The notes under the pieces: generated by a model
Database searches by the model: none
Told to the model about the DNA's origin: nothing
Seen by the model: the letters and a program-made list of their open reading frames with translations, nothing else
Assembly (NCBI RefSeq): GCF_016741875.1
Contig: NZ_JAERRF010000022.1
Location: 62,001-126,000, forward strand
Direction: 5' to 3'
Source: Streptomyces coffeae
GTDB taxonomy: Bacteria > Actinomycetota > Actinomycetes > Streptomycetales > Streptomycetaceae
Length of the DNA: 64,000 bases
Shown here: one piece after another, positions 1 to 7,581 of the stretch
How positions within the stretch are numbered: the first letter of the stretch is position 1
Layout of the letters: each line of letters opens with the position of its first letter
Program-made: the position numbers and the translations under genes

Positions 1-423
1 GGGCACCTCACGGGTCAGCCGATAGCGCTCCACGGAGACCGCGGGGGAGGCCGCGTACATCCGCATGACCTCCTTGATCCCCCGGCACACCGTGTCCAGC
101 GGGTTCTCGTGCGGCGGGGCCGCGTCCAGCACGGCCGCGGCACGCACCAGCGTGTCGTCGTGGTCCGGGAAGATCGCCTCTTCCTTGGAGCGGAAGTGAC
201 GGAAGAAGGTACGCCGGGCCACCCCCGCTCTCGCCGCGATCTCATCGACCGTCGTCGCCTCGTACCCCTGCGTCGCGAACAACTCCATGGCCGCCGCGGC
301 CAGTTTGCGGCGCATGGTCAGACGCTGGGCGGCGGCGCGGCGGCTTCCCGCGCTCTCACCGCCCTCGGAGGAGTGCGACGAATGCGCGGGCTTGCGACGA
401 GCGGCCTTCACGGGCTGGGACAT
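1..423 (-). CDS. TetR family transcriptional regulator (C-terminus cut by window edge)
   Basis: The first 141 residues of a TetR-type repressor are present; the ligand-binding half runs off the window. An arginine-rich tail of about 35 residues precedes a typical helix-turn-helix near residues 38-85 (LFATQGYEATTVDEIAARAG followed by VARRTFFRHFRSKEEAIFPD). The ATG at 423 is preceded by no strong Shine-Dalgarno. The gene lies 85 bases downstream of, and on the same strand as, the 3-hydroxyacyl-CoA dehydrogenase gene, so it may control acyl-CoA metabolism; that link is inferred from position only. The family is certain, the ligand unknown. Confidence 0.9.
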   Translation of the reverse strand, partial: MSQPVKAARRKPAHSSHSSEGGESAGSRRAAAQRLTMRRKLAAAAMELFATQGYEATTVDEIAARAGVARRTFFRHFRSKEEAIFPDHDDTLVRAAAVLDAAPPHENPLDTVCRGIKEVMRMYAASPAVSVERYRLTREVP

Positions 424-508
424 GTGGGGAACGTAACACGCTTGTGAGTGCCGGTGCGGGGGCGGACTGACAGAGGGCTCCAGCAGGCCGCCCCACCCCG
501 GGTCGTAC

Positions 509-2347
509 TCAGCGCCTCGCATACTCGCGGAAGCCGCGCCCGGTCTTGCGTCCCAGGCAGCCGGCCGCGACCAGATGCTCCAGCAGCGGCGCCGGGGCCA
601 GGCCCGGATCGCGGAATTCGCGGTGCAGCACCTGCTGGATCGCCAGCGAGACATCGAGGCCGACGACGTCGAGCAGTTCGAAGGGGCCCATCGGATAGCC
701 GCCGCCGAGCTTCATCGCGGTGTCGATGTCATCGGGGGTGGCGTAGTGCTCCTCGATCATCTTCACGGCGTTGTTGAGGTACGGGAACAGCAGGGCGTTG
801 ACGATGAATCCGGCCCGGTCGCCGCAGTCGACCGGGTGCTTGCGCACCGCCTTGCAGACCGCGTGCGCGGTCGCCCGGACGTCGTCCGCCGTCAGGACCG
901 TACGCACGACCTCGACCAGCTTCATCGCGGGCGCCGGGTTGAAGAAGTGCATACCGATCACGTCCTGCGGACGCGAGGTGACCCGGGCGCAGGCGATCAC
1001 CGGAAGCGAGGAGGTGGTCGTGGCGAGCACCGCACCGGGCTTGCAGACCTTGTCCAGCACCCGGAACAGCTCCTGCTTGACGTTCAGGTCCTCGGCGACG
1101 GCCTCCACGGCCAGATCCACCTCGGCGAAGGCGTCGAGCGCATCGGCCGGGGTGATCCTGGCCAGCGCACCGTCCCGGGCCTCCTGGGTCATCCGCCCCT
1201 TGCTGACCGAGCGGTCCAGGGACTTGGCGATCCGGGCCTTCGCCTTGTCCGCCTTCTCCTGGGTACGGGCGGCCAGCACCACATCGAGCCCCGCCTTGGC
1301 GAAGACCTCGGCGATCCCGCTGGCCATCGTGCCCGAGCCCGCGACGCCGACCGCGCGCACCGGGCGTGCGCCGTCCGTGGCGTGCTCCTCGTCCGCCGTC
1401 GCGCCGTCCGGGGCCACGGTGCCGCTGCCCGGCGCCTCATAGGTGTAGAAGCCGCGGCCCGCCTTGCGGCCGGTCAGCCCGGCCTCGGAGAGCTGCCCCA
1501 GGATGGGCGCGGGCGCGTGCAGCCGGTCGCCGGAGGCGGTGTACATCGCCTCCAGAACGGTCCGGGCGGTGTCGATGCCGATCAGGTCCAGCAGCGCCAG
1601 CGGGCCCATCGGCAGCCCGCAGCCCAGCCGCATCGCCGCGTCGATGTCCTCGCGCGCCGCGTACTTGGCCTCGTACATCGCGGCGGCCTGGTTGAGATAG
1701 CCGAACAGCAGCCCGTCGGCCACGAAGCCGGGCCGGTCGCCGAGCGCCACCGGCTCCTTGCCCAGATCGCGGGCGAGTTCGGTGACCGCCGTGACGGCCG
1801 CGGGCGAGGTCAGCACGCTGGAGACGATCTCGACCAGCTTCATGGCGGGTGCCGGGTTGAAGAAGTGCAGGCCCAGGACCCGTTCCGGACGGGCGGATTC
1901 GGCGGCCAGCCGGGTCACCGACAGCGCGTTGGTGCCGGTCGCCAGGATGGTGCTCGGGCTGACGACGGTGTCCAGCTCGGTGAAGACCTCGTGCTTGATG
2001 CCGTAGTCCTCGGGCACGACCTCGATCACCAGCTGCGCATCGGCCGCGGTACGCAGATCGGTGGAGACCCGGAACCGGGACAGGATGCCGGTCCGCTCCT
2101 CCTGGCTGATCCGCTCGCGCTCGACGGCGCGTGACGTGGCGACCTCCAGTGCGGTCACCGCTCGTTGACAGGCGTGCTCGCTGATGTCGATGCCGATCAC
2201 CTCGCGCCCCGCACGGGCCAGGATTTCGGCGATGCCGGTGCCCATCGTGCCGAGACCGACGACGGCGACAGTAGTGAGCGGGGCCGCGGAGGGGGAGAGA
2301 TCAGAGGAGGGCGTGGTGCTGACGCCGGTGTGTGGGAGACGGTCCAT
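509..2347 (-). CDS. 3-hydroxyacyl-CoA dehydrogenase, tandem duplicated (two complete modules)
   Basis: 612 residues hold two consecutive copies of the 3-hydroxyacyl-CoA dehydrogenase fold. Each has an NAD-binding Rossmann motif (GLGTMGTGIAEILARAG near residue 32; GSGTMASGIAEVFAKAG near 337), the catalytic HFFNPAPAMKLVE segment and a C-terminal helical domain (MGPLALLDLIG; MGPFELLDVVG). Typical bacterial PaaH/FadB2 enzymes have one such module of about 285 residues, so this is a head-to-tail fusion. The reaction is NAD-dependent oxidation of 3-hydroxyacyl-CoA, or acetoacetyl-CoA reduction in reverse, used in fatty acid oxidation or C4 metabolism. The hinge at about residues 300-330 is rich in Ala, Asp and Thr. 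Its 5' side carries a CRISPR-repeat-like hairpin. A TetR gene follows. Confidence 0.93.
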   Translation of the reverse strand: MDRLPHTGVSTTPSSDLSPSAAPLTTVAVVGLGTMGTGIAEILARAGREVIGIDISEHACQRAVTALEVATSRAVERERISQEERTGILSRFRVSTDLRTAADAQLVIEVVPEDYGIKHEVFTELDTVVSPSTILATGTNALSVTRLAAESARPERVLGLHFFNPAPAMKLVEIVSSVLTSPAAVTAVTELARDLGKEPVALGDRPGFVADGLLFGYLNQAAAMYEAKYAAREDIDAAMRLGCGLPMGPLALLDLIGIDTARTVLEAMYTASGDRLHAPAPILGQLSEAGLTGRKAGRGFYTYEAPGSGTVAPDGATADEEHATDGARPVRAVGVAGSGTMASGIAEVFAKAGLDVVLAARTQEKADKAKARIAKSLDRSVSKGRMTQEARDGALARITPADALDAFAEVDLAVEAVAEDLNVKQELFRVLDKVCKPGAVLATTTSSLPVIACARVTSRPQDVIGMHFFNPAPAMKLVEVVRTVLTADDVRATAHAVCKAVRKHPVDCGDRAGFIVNALLFPYLNNAVKMIEEHYATPDDIDTAMKLGGGYPMGPFELLDVVGLDVSLAIQQVLHREFRDPGLAPAPLLEHLVAAGCLGRKTGRGFREYARR

Positions 2348-2362
2348 CGCGGACTCCAGAGG

Positions 2363-2389
2363 GTGTTCCCCGCGGAAGCGGGGATGAAG
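2363..2389. repeat. Solitary type I-E CRISPR-repeat-like palindrome
   Basis: A 27-base sequence with core TTCCCCGCGGAAGCGGGGAT forms a hairpin (arms CCCCGC and GCGGGG, GGAA tetraloop) framed by GTG at the start and GAAG at the end. This layout matches the well-known type I-E repeat shape. It lies 16 bases upstream of the dehydrogenase start codon. No second copy was found about 60 bases on either side, so this is not an array. It may be a relic repeat, an operator or a 5'-UTR hairpin. Confidence 0.5.
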
Positions 2390-2720
2390 TGACGACTTGA
2401 GAGGAGCTGGCGGTCATGCCGCTGACGCGCTGGGCTCAGAAACGGATGACACACCACTCCGACGGAAGGGCTTGCACGCTCCCTGGCGGACAGCGCCGCA
2501 CGGAGGAAACTGCCCGTGGGAGACACGCGGCGGGCCCTGTCCCGGGGCCATGCCGTACTGCTGGTACTGCCGAACCGACGTCACACAAGGCGGCTGCGTC
2601 ACCAGGCCGCCTGAGCAGGGGTGCTGCTCGTGTCGTCATATTAACTCTCGGGTAACCAAGACGCCAGAGCGGATGACGAGCCGTTGCGGTGGCGCGGCTC
2701 ACGGGGAGGGGAGACCTCGC
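2390..2720. other. Intergenic region without recognisable gene
   Basis: About 330 bases between the CRISPR-like hairpin and the HEAT-repeat gene. Open frames here lack ribosome binding sites and protein-like composition. A ribosome binding site GGGGAGGGGAG lies at its right end. Nothing else was recognised; it presumably holds the divergent promoters of the two flanking genes. Confidence 0.5.
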
Positions 2721-3362
2721 ATGGACGATGAATTCCGGACGCTGACCGAGCGGGTACGGGCCTCGCTCACCACACCGCAGGAGGCAGCGGCCCATGCCTC
2801 ACTGCTCTCGCTGGTACGCAAGGGCACCCCCGCCGCGCGGGAACAGCTCGCCCGCATCCTGGTTGCGCCCGAGCAGCCGCTGTGGGCGCGGGAGACCGCG
2901 GCCTTTGTTCTCGGCAGCGCGGGCGACCGCCGGGCCTTCGAAACGCTCGTCCTGCTGCTCAACTACCGTGAGCCCGCCCGCTGTGCGACCGCCGCCCGGG
3001 TACTGGCCCGCCTCGGCGATCCGCGCACCGCGCGGGCCGCCGCCGCACTGGCCACCAATCCGCTGCGCACCGCCTACTCCCTGCACCCCATCCGGCTGCT
3101 GGTCGAGCTGCGCGCCCCCGAGTCGGTGCCCGCCCTGGTCGCCGCGCTGGAGCGGCAGTTGGCCGCCCGGGACCGCCACTGGCCGATCGCCCGGGCCTGT
3201 GTGGAGGGGCTGGGCGCGATCGGCGACGAGCGGGCCATCCCGGCCCTGACCGCCGCGGGCAAGTACATACGGCTCAGTGCGGCGGCGGCCGCGGCGCTGG
3301 CCCGGATCAGCGGAGGAGGGGGCGGACCGGCCGATGCGGCGGACAAGGCGCACGCGCGGTGA
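2721..3362 (+). CDS. HEAT-repeat (PBS lyase-type) protein
   Basis: 213 residues of helical repeats of the HEAT/PBS-lyase type: segments such as LWARETAAFVLGSAGDRRAF, ARCATAARVLARLGDPRTAR and ARACVEGLGAIGDERAIPAL recur about every 30-35 residues. Such proteins act as scaffolds or helper chaperones; no catalytic motif is visible. The ATG at 2721 is chosen because GGGGAGGGGAG lies 9-20 bases upstream; the frame is open further up without a comparable signal. It is transcribed away from the dehydrogenase and is probably a single-gene unit. No specific partner can be named. Confidence 0.85.
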   Translation: MDDEFRTLTERVRASLTTPQEAAAHASLLSLVRKGTPAAREQLARILVAPEQPLWARETAAFVLGSAGDRRAFETLVLLLNYREPARCATAARVLARLGDPRTARAAAALATNPLRTAYSLHPIRLLVELRAPESVPALVAALERQLAARDRHWPIARACVEGLGAIGDERAIPALTAAGKYIRLSAAAAAALARISGGGGGPADAADKAHAR

Positions 3363-3498
3363 CGGCGTGGCATGCCTCCGCGTTCCCGCTCCCTCTGTAC
3401 GGCCTGCGGTCCACCGCTCCCCGCGTCCGGTACGCCCCGTGCGCGCGGCGCGTCCTTTCCGCCCGGTGCGCCCCTTCCTCCGCGGGGCCCGGCGGCCC

Positions 3499-4035
3499 TC
3501 AGCCGGCCGCCGGGTCCAGCCGCAGCGCGTAGCGCACCTCGGGTACGGACACCCCGTCCACCTCGTACGACTCCGTGCCGCCGTCCGGCGCGAACCCGGC
3601 CCGCTCGTAGAAGCGGCGGGCGCGGGCGTTGTCCCGCAGCACCCACAGCCGCAGCCGGGGGAAGCCCCGCTCGCCGACCCGGTCCAGGGACTCACCGAGC
3701 AGGGCACGGCCGACACCCGTGCCCACCTGCGCGGGGCGTACGTAGAGCGCGTACAACTCGGCGTCCCCGGTGGGAGCGTCGCCGTCCCGGTACGGGCCGA
3801 AGCAGCACCAGCCCACCACCTCACCGCCGTTCGCCTCCGCCACCAGGTTGACCACGTCCCCCACACCTCGTGAGAAGAACTCCCGACGCCGCTCGGCGTC
3901 CTCCTGGACGCTCATTCCGTTCAGATACGACTGCGGCATCAGCCCCGCGTACGCCTCCTGCCAGCCCCGCACCCGTACTGCCGCCACGGCGTCGATGTCC
4001 GCCTCGGTCATCTCCCGTACCCGTACCCCGTTCAT
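3499..4035 (-). CDS. GNAT family N-acetyltransferase
   Basis: 178 residues with the GNAT fold: an N-terminal RVREMTEADIDAVAAVRVRGWQEAYAG block, the acetyl-CoA-binding motif A (YVRPAQVGTGVGRALLGESL, near residues 95-115) and the motif B region LWVLRDNARARRFYERAGF. It transfers an acetyl group from acetyl-CoA to an amine; the substrate is unknown. The ATG at 4035 follows GGTGGGAG closely; a GTG at 4044 is an alternative start adding three residues. It is convergent with the HEAT-repeat gene and divergent from the SDR remnant, with almost no space between the two 5' ends. Confidence 0.9.
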   Translation of the reverse strand: MNGVRVREMTEADIDAVAAVRVRGWQEAYAGLMPQSYLNGMSVQEDAERRREFFSRGVGDVVNLVAEANGGEVVGWCCFGPYRDGDAPTGDAELYALYVRPAQVGTGVGRALLGESLDRVGERGFPRLRLWVLRDNARARRFYERAGFAPDGGTESYEVDGVSVPEVRYALRLDPAAG

Positions 4036-4050
4036 GACTCCCACCGTAGG

Positions 4051-4550
4051 TGGCTTGACCTTGTCACTGGCGGAAGGGTCACAGGCCGGGCGGGCACCGG
4101 TATCGGCCGGGCCACCGCCCGTGCCCTCGCCGGGGAGGGCACCCGGTCGTGGCCGTCGGACGGCGGCCCGAACCGCTGGCCCGGACCGCCGAGGGGCATC
4201 CGCGCATCCACCCGCTGTCCGCCGACATCACCGCCGCCGGGGCCGCCGAGGACATCGTCCGCCACACCCTGGAGACCCTCACCCGCAGCTGGGCGGTGGA
4301 ACTGGCACCGCGCGGGGTGTGGGTGGTGTGTGTGGCGCCCGGGGCGATCGAGACCCCGATCGGGGAGCACTCGGGGCTCTCGGCCGAGCAGCGCGCCCAG
4401 GTGCGGGCCTGGCGGATCGACCACACCCCGCTGGGGCGGATCGGGCGGCCCGGGGAAGTGGCGTGGGCGATCACCCGGCTCGCCTCGCCCGGCGCCTCGT
4501 TCCTCACCGGCGTGGTGCTCCCGGTCGACGGCGGGGCGGTCGTGGGGTGA
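4051..4550 (+). pseudogene. Short-chain dehydrogenase/reductase pseudogene (internal deletion, frameshift, broken start)
   Basis: Remains of an SDR oxidoreductase. The nucleotide-binding part reads LVTGG...GTGIGRATARALAGEG in one frame, with extra residues inside the glycine motif. The continuation (VVAVGRRPEPL, then AEDIVRHTLET) is in another frame, consistent with one lost G in the G-run at about 4132-4139. The sequence then jumps from AEDIVRHTLET straight to LTRSWAVELAPRG, which follows the active-site lysine in normal SDRs. Roughly 80 residues are gone, with the NNAG motif and the catalytic Ser and Tyr-x-x-x-Lys. The C-terminal GASFLTGVVLPVDGG is intact. No start codon fits the N-terminal frame. 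A MerR regulator follows, as often seen for such enzymes. Confidence 0.82.
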
Positions 4551-4603
4551 CGGCGCCCCGGGCCCACGGCCCGCTGATAGAACGGGCACCGGAGGTGGGG
4601 CCG

Positions 4604-4960
4604 GTGCGGATCGGGGAGCTGGCGAAGGCGACGGGCACCACGCCGCGTGCGCTGCGCCACTACGAGCAGGCGGGGCTGATCGAGTCCGCGCGGGCGGACA
4701 ACGGCTATCGCGTCTACGACGAGCGTGCCGCCGTACGCGTACGCAATATCCGCCATCTGCTGGCCGTGGGCCTCACCCTGGACGATGTCCGCTGCTTCGC
4801 CCCGTGTCTGGACGGCGATATGGCGACCGCCCCGCCCGGCTCGGAGGGGCTGCGGATCGCCCGGGACCGGCTCGCCGTCCTCGACGCGCGGATCGCCGCC
4901 CAGACACGGGCCCGGGACCGGCCGGCCGAGGCCCTGGACCGGGCGGAGGCAGGTCCGTGA
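4604..4960 (+). CDS. MerR family transcriptional regulator
   Basis: 118 residues. The N-terminal winged helix (VRIGELAKATGTTPRALRHY, EQAGLIESARADNGYRVYDE) is typical of MerR, and a coiled-coil dimer helix follows (RIARDRLAVLDARIAAQTRA). It lacks a conserved cysteine cluster, so an organic effector is more likely than a metal. The GTG at 4604 is chosen because GGAGG at 4591-4595 lies at ideal distance. It sits 53 bases after the SDR remnant, its probable former target, and its stop codon overlaps the GTG of the next gene, so the two are translationally coupled. Confidence 0.9.
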   Translation: MRIGELAKATGTTPRALRHYEQAGLIESARADNGYRVYDERAAVRVRNIRHLLAVGLTLDDVRCFAPCLDGDMATAPPGSEGLRIARDRLAVLDARIAAQTRARDRPAEALDRAEAGP

Positions 4961-5571
4961 CGCGGTCCGGGCGGCCCGAACAGGTGCCGGAGCACGAGTG
5001 GTTCGCCCGCTATCTGGACGAGCACCACGCCTCGGGCGTACGGCGGCGGGTGGCCGCGCTGGCGGCGGCGCTGAACCGCCCCGCCGATGGCGGCGCGCTG
5101 CTGCCGGTCGTCCGTCTCGGCTACGCGCTGCGCGGCTCGCGGGAGCGGGTGCCGCGGCTGGCCCGGCGGCTGGAGGCGCCTGCGCCGTCCGGCCCGGCCC
5201 TCGACGAGCTGGCCGCGCTGCTGGACGCGGCGGTGGACGAACTGACCGGGCGCCCGGTGCCCACCGTCCACCGCGAGCGGATCGCGCTGGACGCACCCAC
5301 CCAGTGGGTGCGGGACGCCGGCGCCCGGGTGGAACTGCGGTTCCTGCGGGCGCGGGACGCCGACGGCGTGATCGCCCTGCGGCCGCGCGACAGCTGGACC
5401 GCCTTTCTGGAATCGCTGGCGGCGCGCGGGCTGGACGATGTGGAGTGCGTCAACTGGCCCGGTCTGGACATCCGTTCCCAGGACACCACCGATCTGGCCC
5501 GCGCCGCCTCGGCCGCCTTCCCGCACGCCGGGACGGGGCACATCAGCTGCCGGATCCACCGTCCCCGATGA
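4957..5571 (+). CDS. Uncharacterised protein coupled to the MerR gene
   Basis: 204 residues that I do not assign to a family. The protein is helical and rich in Ala, Arg and Leu in its first 90 residues (e.g. EHEWFARYLDEHHASGVRRR). It then has a beta-rich half (RVELRFLRARDADGVIALRP) and ends in a Ser/Thr/His stretch. No signal peptide, membrane segment or clear catalytic motif is visible. The GTG start overlaps the MerR stop (GTGA), implying co-expression. The coding pattern, with G or C at third positions, is strong. It is followed closely by the end of the convergent radical SAM gene. Confidence 0.75.
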   Translation: MTRSGRPEQVPEHEWFARYLDEHHASGVRRRVAALAAALNRPADGGALLPVVRLGYALRGSRERVPRLARRLEAPAPSGPALDELAALLDAAVDELTGRPVPTVHRERIALDAPTQWVRDAGARVELRFLRARDADGVIALRPRDSWTAFLESLAARGLDDVECVNWPGLDIRSQDTTDLARAASAAFPHAGTGHISCRIHRPR

Positions 5572-5631
5572 TCGCGAACGCTTCGATCTCCGGCAGCGGC
5601 CCCCGGGTCGGGGCCCGGTGGGGATCGTCGC

Positions 5632-6663
5632 CTACAGCAGGGACAGCTGGGCCGGTTCCGGTGCGGCGGGCGGCTCGGGCTCGCGCGCGGGGAGGTTGCG
5701 GTGCGCGCCCGGTTCGTAGGGGCCGATGCCGTACTCGGCGGCCAGGTCGTGGACCATGCCGGTGATCCGCCGCTGGTACCACTTCGGGGCGTAGGCGCCG
5801 CCCTCGTACAGGGCGTCGTACCGGCGCAGCAGCCGCGGGTGGTGCTCGGTGAGCCAGCCGGTGAACCACTCGCGGGCGCCCGGCCGCAGATGCAGCACCA
5901 GCGGGGTCACCGAGGTCGCCCCGGACTCCGCGATGGCCCGCACGGTGGCGCGCAGCTGCTCGGGGGAGTCGCCGAGGAACGGGATCACCGGGGCCATCAG
6001 CACTCCGCACGGGATGCCGTGGGAGGTCAGGGTGCGCACCACGTCCAGCCGCCGCTCGGGGGAGGGGGTGCCGGGCTCGACGGTGCGCCACAGCTCGCGG
6101 TCGGTGAAGCCCACCGAGACCGAGACGCCGACGTCGGTGACCCGCGAGGCCCGGCGCAGCAGCTCCAGATCGCGCAGGATCAGCGTGCCCTTGGTGAGGA
6201 TCGAGAACGGGTTGGCGCGCTCGGCCAGGGCGGAGAGGATGCCGGGCATCAACTGATAACGGCCCTCGGCCCGCTGGTAGCAGTCCACATTCGTGCCCAT
6301 GGCGATGTGGTCGCCGCGCCAGCGGGGTGAGGCCAGCTCCCGGCGGAGCAGCTCCGGGGCGTTGACCTTCACCACGATCTGGGAGTCGAAGCCCAGGCCG
6401 GTGTCGAGATCCAGATAGCTGTGGGTCTTGCGGGCGAAGCAGTAGACGCAGGCGTGGGTGCAGCCCCGGTACGGATTCACCGTCCACTCGAAGGGCATCC
6501 GGGAGGCGCCCGGCACCCGGTTGACGATCGAGCGGGCCCGGATCTCGTGGAAGGTGATTCCCCTGAACTCGGGGGTGTCGATGGTGCGGGTGGTGACCGC
6601 GTTCGCCGCGAACAGGGCCGGAGCGCCCGCTTCCGCGTCGTTGGTCAGGTTGTCCCAGCGCAT
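5632..6663 (-). CDS. Radical SAM protein of the Rv2578c family
   Basis: 343 residues. The radical SAM cluster motif CTHACVYC (CxxxCxxC) is near residue 54, preceded by the family signature FEWTVNPYRGC. The family is related to spore photoproduct lyase-type radical SAM proteins and is called Rv2578c-like in actinobacteria; the exact reaction is not established. The C-terminus is Pro/Ala/Glu rich. The ATG at 6663 is preceded by CCGGAGGTG, a good ribosome binding site. A LexA-like box 36-47 bases upstream suggests induction by DNA damage. It is convergent with the coupled MerR unit. Confidence 0.92.
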   Translation of the reverse strand: MRWDNLTNDAEAGAPALFAANAVTTRTIDTPEFRGITFHEIRARSIVNRVPGASRMPFEWTVNPYRGCTHACVYCFARKTHSYLDLDTGLGFDSQIVVKVNAPELLRRELASPRWRGDHIAMGTNVDCYQRAEGRYQLMPGILSALAERANPFSILTKGTLILRDLELLRRASRVTDVGVSVSVGFTDRELWRTVEPGTPSPERRLDVVRTLTSHGIPCGVLMAPVIPFLGDSPEQLRATVRAIAESGATSVTPLVLHLRPGAREWFTGWLTEHHPRLLRRYDALYEGGAYAPKWYQRRITGMVHDLAAEYGIGPYEPGAHRNLPAREPEPPAAPEPAQLSLL

Positions 6664-6698
6664 GGCACGCACCTCCGGGTCTCGCTCGTACCACAATA

Positions 6699-6710
6699 GA
6701 ACACATGTTT
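6699..6710. promoter_or_regulatory. LexA/SOS-box-like palindrome before the radical SAM gene
   Basis: GAACACATGTTT fits the actinobacterial SOS-box core GAAC-RNRY-GTTY at every defined position. It sits directly upstream of a -10-like TATTGT on the minus strand (6698-6693) and 36-47 bases before the radical SAM start codon, a classical repressor position. Confidence 0.55.
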
Positions 6711-6833
6711 CATTCGGTTCCGTCAACCCTTGGATTTGGGCGGCCGCCCCGGAGGTGGTTGGCTTGCCGCAGCCAGGGGCGCCGCGGACAGCCGGGCGCC
6801 GCACCGGTTCACGGTCGACACGGAGGAAGAGCA

Positions 6834-7289
6834 ATGGGGCAGGTCGAGGCCACCACGGAGCGCATCGTCACGGGCAAGCCCGAGGATGTGTTCGACGCAC
6901 TCGCCGACTACCGCGAGACCCGCCCCCGGCTGCTTCCGCAGCACTTCAGTGAGTACGAGGTGCGCGAGGGCGGCGACGGCGAGGGCACCCTTGTCCACTG
7001 GAAGCTCCAGGCCACCAGCAAGCGGGTGCGCGACTGTCTGCTGGAGGTCTCCGAGCCCACCGACGGGCAGCTGGTGGAGAAGGACCGCAACTCCTCGATG
7101 GTGACCACCTGGACGGTGACCCCGGCGGGCGAGGGCCGGTCCCGGGTCGTTGTCACCTCGGTCTGGAACGGGGCGGGCGGCATCGGCGGCTTCTTCGAGC
7201 GGACCTTCGCCCCCAAGGGCCTCGCCCGTATCTATGACGAGCTGCTGGAGAAGCTGGCGGCGGAGGTCGCCGCGCAGGGCTCCGAGTGA
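6834..7289 (+). CDS. SRPBCC (START/Bet v1-like) family protein
   Basis: 151 residues of the SRPBCC helix-grip fold: an N-terminal strand VEATTERIVTGKPEDVFDAL, a central antiparallel sheet (e.g. GTLVHWKLQATSKRVRDCLL) and the long C-terminal helix LARIYDELLEKLAAEVAA. Such proteins bind hydrophobic ligands in a closed cavity and include polyketide cyclases and stress proteins; the ligand here is unknown. The ATG at 6834 follows GGAGGAAGAGCA. It is divergent from the radical SAM gene, sharing a 170-base intergenic region that includes the SOS-like box. Confidence 0.87.
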   Translation: MGQVEATTERIVTGKPEDVFDALADYRETRPRLLPQHFSEYEVREGGDGEGTLVHWKLQATSKRVRDCLLEVSEPTDGQLVEKDRNSSMVTTWTVTPAGEGRSRVVVTSVWNGAGGIGGFFERTFAPKGLARIYDELLEKLAAEVAAQGSE

Positions 7290-7297
7290 CGCCGTCC

Positions 7298-7363
7298 TTC
7301 CGCCGCGAACCGGCGTGACCTGACACCCCCTTCCGCCGCGAACCGGCGTGACCTGACACCCCC
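7298..7363. repeat. Two perfect tandem copies of a 33-base unit
   Basis: The unit at 7298-7330, beginning TTCCGCCGCGAACCGG and ending TGACACCCCC, is repeated exactly at 7331-7363. It lies just after the SRPBCC stop codon in the 292-base gap before the MFS gene, where no other feature is evident. It could be a replication-slippage duplication, or part of a termination or regulatory element. Confidence 0.85.
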
Positions 7364-7581
7364 TTCCGGCCGGGCCGCGGCCGGTCCGCCCCGTCAGGGG
7401 ACGGCTGCCGCGGTCACCGGTTCGGGTGGTTTCCCCTTCGGTGCGGCATAACGCCCGCACACACTCTCACCGGGGAGAATGTCCCCTCATCCCCCTCATC
7501 GACGATTCGTCGTGGTTTGCCGGTTGTGACGCGTAATGCGAGAAATGGGCGGCGGCGCAGGCGTGATGAGGGGAGCAGGAC

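Noticed and set aside
575..2134. Long open frame on the plus strand opposite the dehydrogenase gene
   Set aside because: Shadow of the real gene caused by GC-rich third positions; its product is Arg/Gly/His rich, has no motif and no start signal. The same holds for long antisense frames opposite the MFS, S9, DUF5107, catalase and KS genes and for a 1354-codon frame across 34968-39032.
2363..2389. CRISPR array
   Set aside because: Only one repeat-like unit; no spacers, second repeat or cas genes within the window.
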